DNA of 64,000 nucleotides, taken from assembly GCA_963662155.1 (NCBI GenBank), contig OY759265.1, positions 43,978,906 through 44,042,905 on the forward strand, given 5' to 3'. Each line of letters opens with the position of its first letter. Position 1 is the stretch's first letter. Shown one piece after another: positions 1 through 12,330 of the stretch. Origin of the DNA: Lamellibrachia columna (Eukaryota > Annelida > Polychaeta > Sabellida > Siboglinidae). Both the position numbers and the translations under genes were made by a program. Under the pieces are notes generated by a model. That model was not told the DNA's origin. It saw only the letters and a program-made list of their open reading frames with translations, and searched no databases.

Positions 1-475
1 ACTGACGATAACAGTTATGACTCATGCTGGTTTTCTTAAATTGAATACATACAGTATATTTATGGCATCAGATAATATCAGAGATATTTATGACATCAGA
101 GAATATCAGAGAGCGAAGGACGCTTTTCACAGGCTTTTGCTCCAGGAGAGAGAGACTGGGACAGTGTCGCGATTCGTACACTTGTTACCAAAACATGGAG
201 CGGGGACACCAGGTAAACCCACGCTGACTTACACTGATATCATGAAACGTGACGTGGCTTGTAAATGGGGGATAGCAAGACTGCAACGGAAGACATGAAT
301 ATATGGAGGGCCATTGTGATTTCAGGAACCCACTGGGCAGGTTATAGCGTCATGCAACGTTTGAAATAATTATATGTTATTTTATATTGATACGTTGACA
401 GAAATACACTTTAGAATAACACACATGTGCACATATTTATCAGATATAAGAAGTTCGATCGCCAAATGGTGATTT
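1..475. other. Gene-poor flank with a possible LINE C-terminal scrap
   Basis: A 93-codon frame at 17-298 (+) ends in a stretch containing GTPGKPTLTYTDIMKRD, loosely like the basic C-terminal tail of some non-LTR retrotransposon polyproteins. No catalytic motif is visible and I cannot place it in a family. The rest shows nothing recognisable. Confidence 0.2.
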
Positions 476-481
476 TTTATT
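476..481 (-). terminator. Candidate polyadenylation signal of the GPCR gene
   Basis: AATAAA reads on the minus strand about 130 bases beyond the GPCR stop codon, in an AT-rich tract. Position and sequence suit a short 3' UTR; cleavage is not demonstrated. Confidence 0.45.
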
Positions 482-611
482 TTGAAACGTTGAAACTGAC
501 AACGAGGTAAACGAACCATGGGCAACGTACGATTCCGACACACATTAGCAGGAATGCTGCCCGACAAAACCATTATTAAGACACATTTTCGTCCTTACTG
601 CGACAACGACG

Positions 612-1649
612 CTATCCTGCGTTCACCAGTGATCGGTCGTCCATGCGGAGAGCCACCGGCTTGTTCGGGCTGCACGACGACGCGAGGTTCTGTCGGAAGC
701 GTCTGCTGGCCAACACGTACACGACGAAGTTGAGAGACGAATTGAGGATGCCGAGTAGATCACCGACAGCCGTGTAGTAGTAGTGCCAATGTCCGCACAC
801 CCGCTGGCTGTCATCCACGAACGTCCACAGCAGATGGTCGACCATGGTCGGCGTCTGACAGAACATAAACACACATATGACCCCAATGAGGACGAACGTG
901 ATGTCCTGCTGGTAGCCGCCTTTGCCCATCTCGGTCCGCTTACGCTGCCGCTCCTTCAGCGCCTTGATGAGTTTCACGTTGAGGAAGCCAAGGCACAGGA
1001 GGGGTCCGCCGTGCATGACGACGACGTAGAGTATGTTGGTGTACAGGATCCGGTAAATCTGGTTGCTCCCGAAGGCGTTGATGTCGAAGCCGTAGCGGGA
1101 CTGGTTCTGGCCGACGCAGTACTCGACTTTTGTGTACTCGAAGAAGCGCGGAATGTTGTAGACGACAGCGAAGACGACAATGGCGGCGACGTGCATCCGC
1201 ATCTGGGCTTTGGTGCACGACCCGACCGAACTGTACGGGCGGCACACGGCGAAGTATCGCTGCAGCGACACGAGCACGGTCAGGAAGATGGTGCCCGTGT
1301 ACGGGATAAGGTAACACGGCCACAGATACGGCATAGCGGCGTAGTAGAAGTCGATGTAGGAGCGCAAGGCGCCAGTCAACTGGGGAATGGGGGAGATGAC
1401 GTAGAGCGGTACGGCGGCGACGAGGACGAGAGAGTCAGCTATGGCCATCGCCCGAAGGAGGAACGACGTTGCGCCGCCGCCAGCGCCGTCTCGCCACAGG
1501 ACCGAGAACGAGACGGCGTTGCCGACCAGCCCGAATGCACACAGCGAGCCCGACGCCACGGTGTAGATGAAGAAGTCAAACAGAGCGCAATCAGTCGTCA
1601 CGCTGTACTTGGCGGCTTCCGTCCCCGTCACGTTCACGCAGACAATCAT
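612..1649 (-). CDS. Class A (rhodopsin-type) GPCR, FMRFamide-receptor-like, single exon
   Basis: An intact 345-residue reading frame encodes a seven-transmembrane receptor of the plasma membrane, probably for a neuropeptide. TM1 (about 26-52) holds the G43-N44 pair. TM2 (62-85) holds the conserved Asp72 in LRAMAIAD. C112 and C178 can form the extracellular disulfide. The DRY box at the end of TM3 is Q130-R131-Y132. TM6 carries F263-C264-Q-T-P267. The TM7 NPxxY motif is N307-F-V-V-Y311, preceded by NSSL; the NSS..NF..Y form is typical of invertebrate FMRFamide-type receptors. Possible N-glycosylation sites lie at N6 and N182, and a basic third loop at 231-239. C326 may be palmitoylated. The length is normal for the class. 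The coding sequence is much more GC-rich than its flanks, and its lack of introns may reflect old retroposition. The GPCR assignment is seen directly; the ligand class is inferred. Confidence 0.9.
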   Translation of the reverse strand: MIVCVNVTGTEAAKYSVTTDCALFDFFIYTVASGSLCAFGLVGNAVSFSVLWRDGAGGGATSFLLRAMAIADSLVLVAAVPLYVISPIPQLTGALRSYIDFYYAAMPYLWPCYLIPYTGTIFLTVLVSLQRYFAVCRPYSSVGSCTKAQMRMHVAAIVVFAVVYNIPRFFEYTKVEYCVGQNQSRYGFDINAFGSNQIYRILYTNILYVVVMHGGPLLCLGFLNVKLIKALKERQRKRTEMGKGGYQQDITFVLIGVICVFMFCQTPTMVDHLLWTFVDDSQRVCGHWHYYYTAVGDLLGILNSSLNFVVYVLASRRFRQNLASSCSPNKPVALRMDDRSLVNAG

Positions 1650-2300
1650 GACGGCGGCTGGACACGTCCGAGACTACAACTCGACTGACCACCTGCAACT
1701 ACGACTGTACTGACCAATCGCAGCTATACTGCCTTACCGACCAACCCAGGTGCGGCGGTTTTCTGTTTCGACGCCGATTAATTTTCCCGCCGATATCGAA
1801 GCGCGCGAAACAAGAGACGGCGCATCAGAATCGGTTTCACCTATCGCGTAATAACCCGGCACGATTAACGGCCATTTCAACCGTGTCTGGACAAATAGCC
1901 TGTCTCTTTCGTCCGGGTGATGTTTCCACGGTACATTCCACAAGCGAGGTCCGGTTTCCGCGACGCAGGAGCTGAAGCGACTGCAGGCACAGCGCCGGAA
2001 GTCACCGTGTATATGTCGTCTGCTGCAGCTGTTCGCGAGCGCGATCGATTACTGGGCTTCCGCAGGGCCCGTTCCGACGGAGGCGTTCGCGTCTGCGTTC
2101 AGAGGCGGTGGCACTAAGTGGGAGAAAGTCGCCGACGACTGCGTCAACACGGTTGTTATAGAAGCCCGCGCAGGAAATGACAGGAAACGCGCGTGATAAA
2201 CGCATTGATTGATCGCGCTGTAAATCGACCAATCAGAGGTGATGGTACATTCGCTCAAAAAACGTGTTGGTTACTCGACCAATCGGAAGGCAGTGGCTGG
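1650..2300 (-). promoter_or_regulatory. 5' flank of the GPCR with repeated CCAAT motifs
   Basis: The sequence upstream of the GPCR start holds three similar ACCAATC-containing segments near 1711, 2228 and 2278 and several CpG-containing stretches. They could be promoter elements, but no TATA box or start site is obvious. Short open frames here look like chance. Confidence 0.25.
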
Positions 2301-3990
2301 TATACATTACATAACATCTGTGACCGGAATCGCCTCACCGTATAATTTTTGTGTGACATCGAGAGTATTCTGTTTGATCACATGCTGTAGGATTACATTC
2401 GATAAACACAGTTGTGGCGCAAATTAGAAAAAAGTTGTAAAAACTGAATTAGTTCTAGACAGGCCATGATTCAGTGCCCTTCGTCCGTTTTACCCGAATG
2501 TTCATTTGCTGAATTCCATGGGGTTAAATGCATACAAGACGGAATGTTGATGTGATGGTAGTTTGGCCGTCTGACGGTAAGATGATGACTTTTCCGTAAA
2601 TTTTTTAAAATATGTAATTGCAACACATTACAAGACATGCACATTTGCAACACAAATAAACAACCTACATGTTTGTGATTATAACAAAGAATGTTAACAA
2701 ACACAGTTAAACGCCGAACGCCAAAGTCACTTTCGTAGATGACGCTTTAAGTCAGTGCAGCTATGAATCGAATTAAACAATAGTTTGCCTACAAAATGCC
2801 TTAATTGAATTACACAAATTTGAAACCCAACAAAATGTTTTTGTATTTATAATTTCGTTACTTTCTCTAATTAACATACATATATAAATATAAATGTGTT
2901 ACAAATATAGATGTACCTGTACTAATGTAGAATATCGAATCCCGCATTTACAATGGAATCCATCAAAGCGGCCACCCCAGGGAAACGGACACCTCTTGAA
3001 GACGGCTTCTGTATCACAGTCTGTTTTCCCATATCTGCATATCTGACCGGCTTCTGATATTCTGCCACCCCTTTTAGTCAGGCCACTGTATCTCAATTAC
3101 TTGGGTGGTAGCTTTAGAGGAGTTCTACAGCAGACAAAAACATAAACGCTATGACTAACGACTCGTCAGTCTTTCGCTTCGGAGTTCGGCATTTAATTAT
3201 AATTTATAAAAACTTGGAGCAACAACCAAAACTATTCAATTCGTCGGTACCCCAAGACGATCGCATAGCGAGAAAAACAAATATCTACGACGTAGGCCAG
3301 AGACTCGCTAATATGTTGTGGCTCCAAAGCCCAGAAACCCGGCGCCGAAGTAGAGGTAGCAGACAAGGCACAGACAAGGTTGGTTTACACGGGGTGAATT
3401 ATTGATAACTTCGGCAATTTACACCGTATTAGTGAAGTCACAAGTGCGCCAGATGTCAACCATCAATCGTTAAAATCCACATTTTAACGGCACGTACATG
3501 TTTCAATGTGTTATGCTGTATAAAATAAGTATTTATATAAGTTCGCGAGAGTGGCATTTCATCAGACATCTGTGTCCATAAATGAATTGCATCCGTCATG
3601 GTTACACGAACGTCAAATCGTTCGTTAAATTCACGCTGAAGTCTCGCAAGGTCCTATGCATCCGGGTTACTCGTGACGTTTGTGTTTTTATTTTGTGTGT
3701 CAAGTGTATTACAGTGGACGTTGCTTAACAGTATCAATCGTGGCCAAAGCAATGTGCTTCTGTTAAGCGACTGATTCTCTTTCCGAAAAAGACATTCAGC
3801 ATGATATGGAAATGAATCTACGTCAAACAATTTACTTTTATTTCGTCCATACTTAATTACTGCATAATAGCTACGAAATTTCGAAAAATTGTCCTGGGTC
3901 GGCGCGATAAGTCGGCACTTTTTGCACTGGTTGATGGGTGCACACGAATCGGTGTAGTGTTGTGGTCTATCTCGACTCGGTCTATCTTAC
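2301..3990. other. Intergenic, nothing recognised
   Basis: AT-rich DNA with only short open frames that have no recognisable domain, low-complexity signature or splice pattern. No repeat structure was seen by eye. Confidence 0.4.
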
Positions 3991-4039
3991 CTTTACCAAG
4001 TGTCTCACAAACTCCTGCGGGAGGGCGGTGAAGGTCAGT

Positions 4040-4140
4040 TGTCTAGCGCGGGGGGTGGGCGGATTGCGTGGTTTAAGCCGATTCGGTTGCGTGTGGTTTG
4101 AATCTCGCACTGCGTCGTGCCGCAGGGGGCCGCTTTAGCA
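4040..4140 (+). repeat. Possible tRNA-derived SINE head
   Basis: A GC-rich segment resembles a degenerate tRNA-like promoter: an A-box-like GGCGGATTGCGTGG followed about 35 bases later by a B-box-like GGTTTGAATCTC, then a GC-rich GTCGTGCCGC stretch. No functional tRNA fold is claimed. The SINE reading rests only on these two boxes and their spacing. Confidence 0.35.
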
Positions 4141-5320
4141 GGCGCGACGGCCTAAGGTCAAAGTTGATGCTTTCCGCCTCAGAGTTTTTCGATTATCCAT
4201 CATAACACGATTTGTAGTTGGCCCAGTCACTGCAATGTCCTTAAAATTATGCTTCTCGAAGAGTGATATGAATAGAACGTAATTGGGCTGCCCTGGTGTG
4301 TATAATAAGAACGGGCAAACGATATTTAATTGAAAGCGAGCACAAGTCTGCAATTAGGCAGATATGCGAGTCTAGCGATCGCACGTCGAAATGTGTTATC
4401 AATTGTGCCAGTCGTGTTTCCCCAGAACAATCAACGCCGACCAGATGGTCACATACTGCAATCAAGATCCGTCCGCTATCATAGCAATACAACATAAAAA
4501 GTCCATATGAGAGTCAGAATTCCGTGTGATGTGTGATTTATTTCGATGAGTTAGTAAAGTTGACGTTTTCTGTGCTACCGCACTACATTGTTGAACTGAT
4601 GGCATTGAACGAACGCTCACCACTGAAGTATTAGATGGTGATACATGGTTGTATGTAAACAAGGATTTTATTACATTAGGCTCATGACTAGCACATGGTT
4701 ATCAAAGCTACTTTAGCCAACCAACCTGAGCTCCCTAGCACAACGACGACCTTCCAACCGCTTATAGCATATGCATTACAATATCACTACGTTATAGTAA
4801 AGCTAAGAACGAACGCTAACATTAATATGAACATCTAACAACAGTAAACAGAACTACTTAACTAGACAAGCAGTTCATAGAATGTTCGTGGACGATATAA
4901 AGCATTATAGAATGTCCATTCACATGTCATGCCTCGATCATGGAGTCAATATTAGCCTACACTTAGGCTGTACAAAAGTGTCTTGGTTAACAGGTACCGG
5001 TAATCTGACTAAATTCTAACTGCATATTGTTACAATGAGGATACAGGTAGACAACCGCACCTCAATCACCTGAAGGGGTTATTCTGCCCTCTGGCTGGCA
5101 GGTCGTCTAACTGGCTACTCTTGATACCTGACGCGCATCTTCACTACACGACCTGATCTCGTCGTACGAGTTTCTTCTTGCGACTTTGATTCTTCACATA
5201 TGACTCCTTATTCTCCCTCCTCATTCTCTGCGGAAGCTTTTAACATATCCAAAATATGCAAATCCAAGTGGTGGACGAATACAGAGGTCAAGAACACGAG
5301 ATGCCACTTGTAATAAAGCA
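4141..5320. other. Intergenic, nothing recognised
   Basis: No domain, tandem array or clear transposon end was seen. Open frames are short and match no family I know. Confidence 0.35.
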
Positions 5321-5935
5321 ACCAGGTGTGCGAATACCTATATTAATTTATCATGTGACACCACACTCCTCAAAGTGACAATGTCAAAGAAAACGATCGG
5401 ACAGAGCAATGCTGCTGTGACAGGCCCACGAATGTGGAATAACCTGCCGAAATGTGTGCGATCTGCAGGAACATTAAAGGCTTTTCGAAAAAAACTTAAG
5501 ACACACCTATTTCGCTTGCACTGCCTGCCTCGATACAAACATTTCTTTTCGAATATAAGTGACATCACTTTCTATTTTGCAGTATTGGTTATTAATTTAA
5601 TTGCTTGAAACTGTGTTTCAACACTCTAAATATCTTATGTTTTAGCTTAATCTATTTAATGTTTTGAACGTTTTGAGCTTTTAATCTACAATTCTACATA
5701 TAAGCGACATTACTTTCTATTTCACAGCATTGGTATTAATTTTCATTTTTTAATCTGTATTTGAACACTCGAGAAATGTTGTGTTTAGCTTAATTTCAAT
5801 TAATTTAATTTACTTAATATTTTGAGCATTTAGTTCACACGTAATTTTTATTATATGAAGCGCTTTGATTGGTAATCATTTACCTAAAAAGCGCTATATG
5901 AAGAACAAGTATTATTATTATTATATTTAATTTGA
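5320..5935 (+). mobile_element. 3' end of a CR1/L2-like non-LTR retrotransposon
   Basis: The 5375-5608 frame contains TGPRMWNNLPKCVRS, then a basic stretch ending LKTHLFRLHC. This is the usual C-terminus of CR1/L2-type polyproteins (G-x-R-x-W-N-x-L-P, then LKTHLF). It is followed by an AT-rich 3' UTR, a small stem made by AAGCGCT and AGCGCT (5858-5895), and an ATT-type microsatellite tail ending near 5935, as L2-like elements have. Everything upstream, including the endonuclease and most of the reverse transcriptase, is missing, so this is a 5'-truncated dead copy. Confidence 0.75.
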
Positions 5936-7620
5936 ACTTATAATAAAGCAGTTATACGCGTTCGTCCGATGAGTGGCTGCGGTGCATCAGGACTTCAGTT
6001 TATATTATCGTCAAGTTTGGCTTAGATATGTGCAACTATAAATAAATCACTACGGTACGAACGCATACCTGTATCACACATCTGTTCCTAATGTAATATG
6101 GCGAGTGCCCACCTGAACGTAAGACCAAGTGTTAAGAAACAGGAATTAACTTGGTGAGTGGCGGTTACGCGCCAACACCTGAAGCTCAGTTCCATCGAGA
6201 ACCACACGTTACGTCGATCGCATTAGTGTTATTGTAACCACGCACGAAGCTTCACGGGCGAACAAAATAACGCACGACGCGTCCACGCTTCCAGTGAGGT
6301 GATTGCAATAGCGATATGATAGTGCGTGGGCATTATTGACAGATTGAACCAGTTCAACAACCCCTGGACGCTAACTGGTTGAATCTAGTAAATAAATGTG
6401 TGTTTTATACAGTAGATGGACAAGATAAAATTAACACAAATTACCAGATTGTCATCCAAGGCAAAATGTCCAGATGGCAAGTGGACAAGGAAGCCATTGG
6501 CTTATCCAACCATTTTTAACCCGCCCTTCTGAGATATTTGCCAATTTTGTTTTTAAACATAGGTCAACACAGTTCTTCCATCGTTGGTCGTCATCCACGG
6601 CAACGTATGAGGCAATGCCTGCCACACAGGGTTGGCGAAGAGTGCGTACGTATCTTCTTGCAAGACTCTAATCTATATTCAGTGAAAAGGGTAACAACCT
6701 CATGTTTTGAAAAGTACGATGGTGAATGGTCTCTGCCAGTCCATTGTCATTTTCTAGGATGCAGAGATGCGGTCGATTGTTAAGGCGGCTAATGCTTTCC
6801 TATCATTTGCCAAAGCCTTGGCAAGATCTATCATGACTGGAACCATGGCGAACAGCAAGAAATGTTCAGCAGTTACCCAAAGGCCAAAGCCTGGGATAAA
6901 ACAAGACTTATGTAATATTTTATAAATGAAATTACACCAGCTAAACTACGTATTTATAGTAGAGAATTCCATTACGTTCTCATCTTAATCTAATTACATC
7001 CATCATTGTCTTTGGGCACGAAATCAGATTATTAGGACTACATGCACACATGTTCCTGCTGGACAGTTCAAACTTGTTTTCAGAATTGAACCCCCCCCCC
7101 CCGCAACCATAAGACGTACAATGGGGTTTATTTGATAAAAGCCTACGTCAGAAATATTAATTTCTTCCTTATCATGGAACACATGATTAAAATAGTAGCA
7201 GTATTTCATTACATCCTTCAAAGTGAATAGGCTTACATACAAAACATAAAAATACATTATTTAACGCTAACCTGTCAGCTCTTTCACTCGTCACGCAAAC
7301 GTGATTATGATTACGTTCGAACGACTCTGTAAAATATTAATGCGCCAGCGTCATTGTCAATAATCAGTAACATTTTTAAATCTACTTCATGTTAATATCA
7401 AAGGACCAACATGTCACATGCATTAAACATGATGCGTTAAAACATATGCGTTAGCAACTCACACCGACCAACGCATGCAAAGAGTTTGTGCTGATCATCA
7501 GCATCATACAGACAAACGCCATCGGCCAGGCCCTTAGCTGTGCTGCCAACAATCAACATCGACAACGTGGCACTGGTACTTTGATAGCTTCACGCACCTA
7601 GGCTCTACAAACACCAGTAA
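5936..7620. other. Intergenic, nothing recognised
   Basis: Mixed-composition DNA with a short poly-C run at 7089-7102. No coding domain, tandem array or inverted terminal repeat was identified. Confidence 0.35.
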
Positions 7621-8080
7621 TTTATCACTAGACTGGCCTGGACAACATACAGAAGAGGCAGAATAGGCAGAAGGGGCTGAACAGTTTTCGCATTCGCTGC
7701 CTCAGACGCATCCTCGGCATCTCTTGGCAGGACGGGGTCACGAACACAGAGGTCCTTCTTTCTCCTTAATCATATTCACGCTGCAGTGCTAAGCCAGCAA
7801 TGTCTGCGATGACTCGATCACCATATATCGTACCAAAACACCTGTAAGCGTGACATGAAGATGGCAGACATCGACGCAAACAGCCGGGAGACATCCGCCG
7901 GTGATCGAGACCACTGGATGTTGACTGTTCAGAAAAGCATCAGAAGAGGAGAAACAATTCACACATTTGGCTGAGAGGATTGACAACAGAAAATAGAGGT
8001 CTGCACATCTTGTATCTTCTGAGGCCACTGCCGTCATCGGCAACACGTGCGGCAGAGACGCTAACCAATGTCTTGCTAGA
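7620..8080 (+). mobile_element. Degenerate LINE C-terminal fragment
   Basis: Translated pieces in shifting frames give FRIRCLRRILGISWQDGVTN near 7690-7750 and CKRDMKMADIDANSR near 7850-7890, followed by GDRDHWM. This order (CLRRILGISWQD, then CKRD.K..DID, then DR..W) is the C-terminal region common in animal non-LTR retrotransposon polyproteins. A deletion and frameshifts separate the pieces, so the copy is dead. Confidence 0.65.
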
Positions 8081-8425
8081 TGCCGATGTATACATTTGCT
8101 TTTTGTTGGAAGTGCAATTGTGGTGTAAATCCTGAAGTGTCATAATATATCAGGCGTCGGGAGCATATGCAGCATGGATTCACACCTTCAGACGCACGGG
8201 GAGTCGACTCTTCCATGCCAGCCACGTCCTCTCGCACGCAGTCAATGCCTCCGTGTGCTAACATTCTTGTGCGTCGCCAGGACCCACTTACCATGGTACC
8301 TGAGCTGCCAGACCAGCGCCACGCAACTTTATATTACAAAAAAGTTACGATTTGGAGATTACGTGCCTGGTAGACTAGGTTGGTGACTAAGATTAACGGT
8401 CCCACTGACAGTATGGGGTAGTTGC

Positions 8426-8534
<109 letters not shown>

Positions 8535-8557
8535 GATTTACCTATCTTGATCATGGA

Positions 8558-8672
<115 letters not shown>

Positions 8673-9472
8673 ATATATATTTTAACCATATTAAGTTGTA
8701 TATGTGCTACTGTGGCACTCACAGACATTACTCTTCGTCATATTGAATCATTTGGCATCTCTCTGTGGGTGCAGATATTAATTTCCTGGCCATAGGTCGC
8801 GAGTGTCTGTTTTGTCAAACAAATACATATTAAGAAGTGGTACAGTTCTACGGTGTTGCTAAAACATTATTTATTTTAATGCAAAACTGCAGTGTATTTA
8901 TTAATTTATTTTTTATGTAATTTTTTACTTTGTTGCTAATACATTATTTGTAATATATTATTCATTTTATTGCAAAACTGCAGTGTTGTGCTGCTAATAC
9001 ATTATTTTAGAGTAGTTTTACAGCAAAACCTGCTGCGTCTGACTGGGGGGCTATTACATTTGCCATACCGCCTACATGGTATTGATTGCTGAAAGTGCGA
9101 TAATTGGCGTAATATGTGTCATGATTGTTTTCAATAAGGCGAAGTACCACATTTGTGAAATTTATTATGTGAAATGTATTATTTTTTCTTCTACGGTGTT
9201 TTTACCCAAGAGCAGGCTATCATAAACAATTAAAACCTTTGTCAGCAAAAAAATTAAAACGAATGTTTGGCCATTGTATCTCAGCCTATTTTTATATTGT
9301 GGCTAAAACGAAATAATACTTCCATATTACCTCCTCTGGGCTAATCGCATTAGTACACATTGAACTGATGGCAGCGAATACCTACAAAGAACCAGTAATA
9401 TAACACTATGTGCTACAACGTGTGCAAGACTATCATATAGAAATATTAACTAGGGATATTATGCTAAACAGA
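8673..9472. other. Intergenic, AT-rich, short local duplications
   Basis: Between 8860 and 9010 the motif GCAAAACTGCAGTGT recurs with nearby 'aatacattattt' stretches, suggesting a small degenerate tandem duplication. No gene was seen. Confidence 0.4.
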
Positions 9473-10725
9473 ATGGCCTTATGCACCCACTAGGGTGAAG
9501 TTACTAAGTGGCCTTATGCACCCACTAGGGTGAAGTTACTAAGTGGCCTTATGCACTCACTAGGGTGAAGTTACTAAGTGGCCTTATGCACCCACTAGGG
9601 TGAAGTTACTAAGTGGCCTTATGCACCCACTAGGGTGAAGTTACTAAGTGGCCTTATGCACTCACTAGGGTGAAGTTACTAACTGGCCTTATGCACCCAC
9701 TAGGGTGAAGTTACTAAGTGGCCTTATGCACTCACTAGGGTGAAGTTACTAAGTGGCCTTATGCACTCACTAGGGTGAAGTTACTAAGTGGCCTTATGCA
9801 CTCACTAGGGTGAAGTTACTAAGTGGCCTTATGCACCCACTAGGATGAAGTTACTAAGTGGCCTTATGCACTCACTAGGGTGAAATTGCTAAGTGGCCTT
9901 ATGCACTCACTAGGGTGAAGTTACTAAGTGGCCTTATGCACCCACTAGGGTGAAGTTACTAAGTGGCCTTATGCACTCACTAGGGTGAAGTTACTAACTG
10001 GCCTTATGCACCCACTAGGGTGAAGTTACTAAGTGGCCTTATGCACTCACTAGGGTGAAGTTACTAAGTGGCCTTATGCACTCACTAGGGTGAAGTTACT
10101 AAGTGGCCTTATGCACCCACTAGGATGAAGTTACTAAGTGGCCTTATGCACTCACTAGGGTGAAATTGCTAAGTGGCCTTATGCACTCACTAGGGTGAAG
10201 TTACTAAGTGGCCTTATGCACCCACTAGGATGAAGTTACTAAGTGGCCTTAATCACTCACTATTGTGAAGTTACTAAGTGGCCTTATGCACCCACTAGCG
10301 TGAAGTTACTAAGTGGCCTTATGCACTCACTAGGGTGAAGTTACTAAGTGGCCTTATGCACCCACTAGGGTGAAGTTACTAAGTGGCCTTATGCACTCAC
10401 TATTGTGAAGTTACTAAGTGGCCTTATGCACCCACTAGGGTGAAGTAACTAAGTGGCCTTATGCACCCACTAGGGTGAAGTTACTAAGTGGCCTTATGCA
10501 CCCACTAGGGTGAAGTTACTAAGTGGCCTTATGCACCCACTAGGGTGAAGTTACTAAGTGGGCTTATGCATCCACTAGGGTGAAGTTACTAAGTGGCGTT
10601 ATGCACCCACTAGGGTGAAGTTACTAAGTGGCCTTATGCACCCACTAGGGTGAAGTTACTAAGTCGCCTTATGCACCCACTAGGGTGAAGTTACTAAGTG
10701 GCCTTATGCACCCACTAGGGTGCGA
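9473..10725. repeat. 35-bp minisatellite, about 36 units
   Basis: A head-to-tail array of a 35-bp unit beginning GGCCTTATGCAC and containing CACTAGGGTGAAG. Measured spacings are 35 bases. Units come in two main types, CACCCAC and CACTCAC. Rarer variants (AACTGG near 9681 and 9996; GAAATTGCT at 9882 and 10162) recur about 8-9 units apart, showing block duplication within the array. Confidence 0.97.
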
Positions 10726-11107
10726 AGAGGACAAGTAAGTAAGTGTAATACTAAACAAAATGCATATTAGAATTTCCCCCAAAAGGTCCAATTCTGCCTA
10801 CCTGGCTCATGGACTAATAGTAGAATTTCGTCGCTAGTCGCAACTGTTTGTATGCAGCAGTTATTTATTTTGTCAGCCGACAGACACGGCTTTCGCAAAC
10901 AGTGCCACACCGGCTGGACGAGAGGGCCTTGGCTAATTAGTGGCAGTTATCTCTTTCGGAGCCTACCAAAATATTTGCACAATATAAATGTCTGATCTTT
11001 AATGATTAGTATAGGCCCAAACTGTATAAACAAGGTATGAACAATTAATGAATAACGTTTTATCATTCAATCTTTGGAAATGTTTAACATTTCAAAATAG
11101 CCGGCAT

Positions 11108-11195
11108 ATTACAGTGTGCACAGTGTAATGTTACAGTGTGCACAGTGTAATGTTACAGTGTGCACAGTGTAACGTTACAGTGTGCACAGTGTAAT
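11108..11195. repeat. 22-bp tandem repeat, about 4 units
   Basis: The unit contains ACAGTGTGCACAGTGTAA, itself built on a palindromic GTGCAC core. It repeats about four times. Confidence 0.85.
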
Positions 11196-11392
11196 GACTT
11201 TATTATACGATTATGTTTTGATATCCCAGCGAAACACGTGGTTCAGTGGTGACATGAAGTTTTAAGTATATTTATGAAATGCACTGTAGAGATGGCGACA
11301 ATTTTATATTTCAAGGTGACTGTTGAAGATCAAAGATGGCCGCCGTGAATGACATGTTTATCCCTCTCCCTCTCAATCTCCATCTCGTCCCC

Positions 11393-11395
<3 letters not shown>

Positions 11396-11449
<54 letters not shown>

Positions 11450-11642
11450 CTCCCCATCCACCCCCTCCCCTCTCCATCCCCTCCCCTCCCCTTCTTCTTG
11501 CCCTCCCTCCCCCTCCCCTCCAGCCCCTCACTTCCCCCTCCCCTCCCCCTCTCCATCCCCCTCCCCTCCCCATCCCCTCCCCGTCCTCTCCCCTCCACTC
11601 CCCTCCCCTTCCTCTTGCCATCCCCTCCCCCTCTCCTCCCTC
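11396..11642. repeat. Long polypyrimidine tract: (CT)n then CCCCT-rich
   Basis: About 245 bases are almost purely pyrimidine on the plus strand: first a CT dinucleotide run, then CCCCTCCCCT-type sequence. Purine-rich on the other strand, it could form triplex (H-DNA) or G-quadruplex structures. Long open frames on both strands are low-complexity artefacts. Confidence 0.9.
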
Positions 11643-11709
11643 ATTTAATTGCTGGTAAATCTACGGTTTACTATTTCCAAAGATTAAAGCAGCTGAATTA
11701 ATATATAAC

Positions 11710-12330
11710 AAATGTTGTATTTGTGCCGTGATTATGTTGTATGTGTGCCATGATTATGTTGTATGTGTGCCATGATTATGTTGTATGTGTGCCATGATTA
11801 TGTTGTATGTGTACTATGATTATGTTGTATGTGTGCCATGATTATGTTGTATCTGTGCCATGATTATGTTGTATGTGTACCATGATTATGTTGTATGTGT
11901 ACCATGATTATGTTGTATGTGTGCCATGATTATGTTGTATGTGTGCCGTGATTATGTTGTATGTGTGCCATGATTATGTTGTATGTGTACCATGATTATG
12001 TTGTATGTGTGCCATGATTATGTTGTATGTGTACCATGATTATGTTGTATGTGTGCCATGATTATGTTGTATGTGTGCCGTGATTATGTTGTATGTGTGC
12101 CATGATTATGTTGTATGTGTACTATGATTATGTTGTATGTGTGCCATGATTATGTTGTATGTGTACCATGATTATGTTGTATGTGTGCCATGATTATGTT
12201 GTATGTGTGTCTTGATTATGTTGTATGTGTACCATGATTATGTTGTATGTGTGCCATGATTATGTTGTATGTGTGCCATGATTATGTTGTATGTGTGCCA
12301 TGATTATGTTGTATGTGTGCCGTGATTATG
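11710..12330. repeat. 22-bp minisatellite, about 28 units
   Basis: The unit ATTATGTTGTATGTGTGCCATG repeats with a 22-base period. Variants at one position (GCCATG, ACCATG, GCCGTG, ACTATG) are interspersed along the array. Confidence 0.96.

Noticed and set aside
783..1688. 301-codon plus-strand open frame
   Set aside because: It is the antisense shadow of the GC-rich GPCR coding sequence; its product has no domain and mirrors the codon structure of the real gene.
9473..10725. Regular array that could suggest a CRISPR locus
   Set aside because: Units are tandem with no unique spacers, the genome is animal and there are no cas genes.
11311..11701. Long open frames on both strands rich in Ser/Pro/Leu or Arg/Gly/Glu
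   Set aside because: They translate the polypyrimidine tract and have no conserved sequence.
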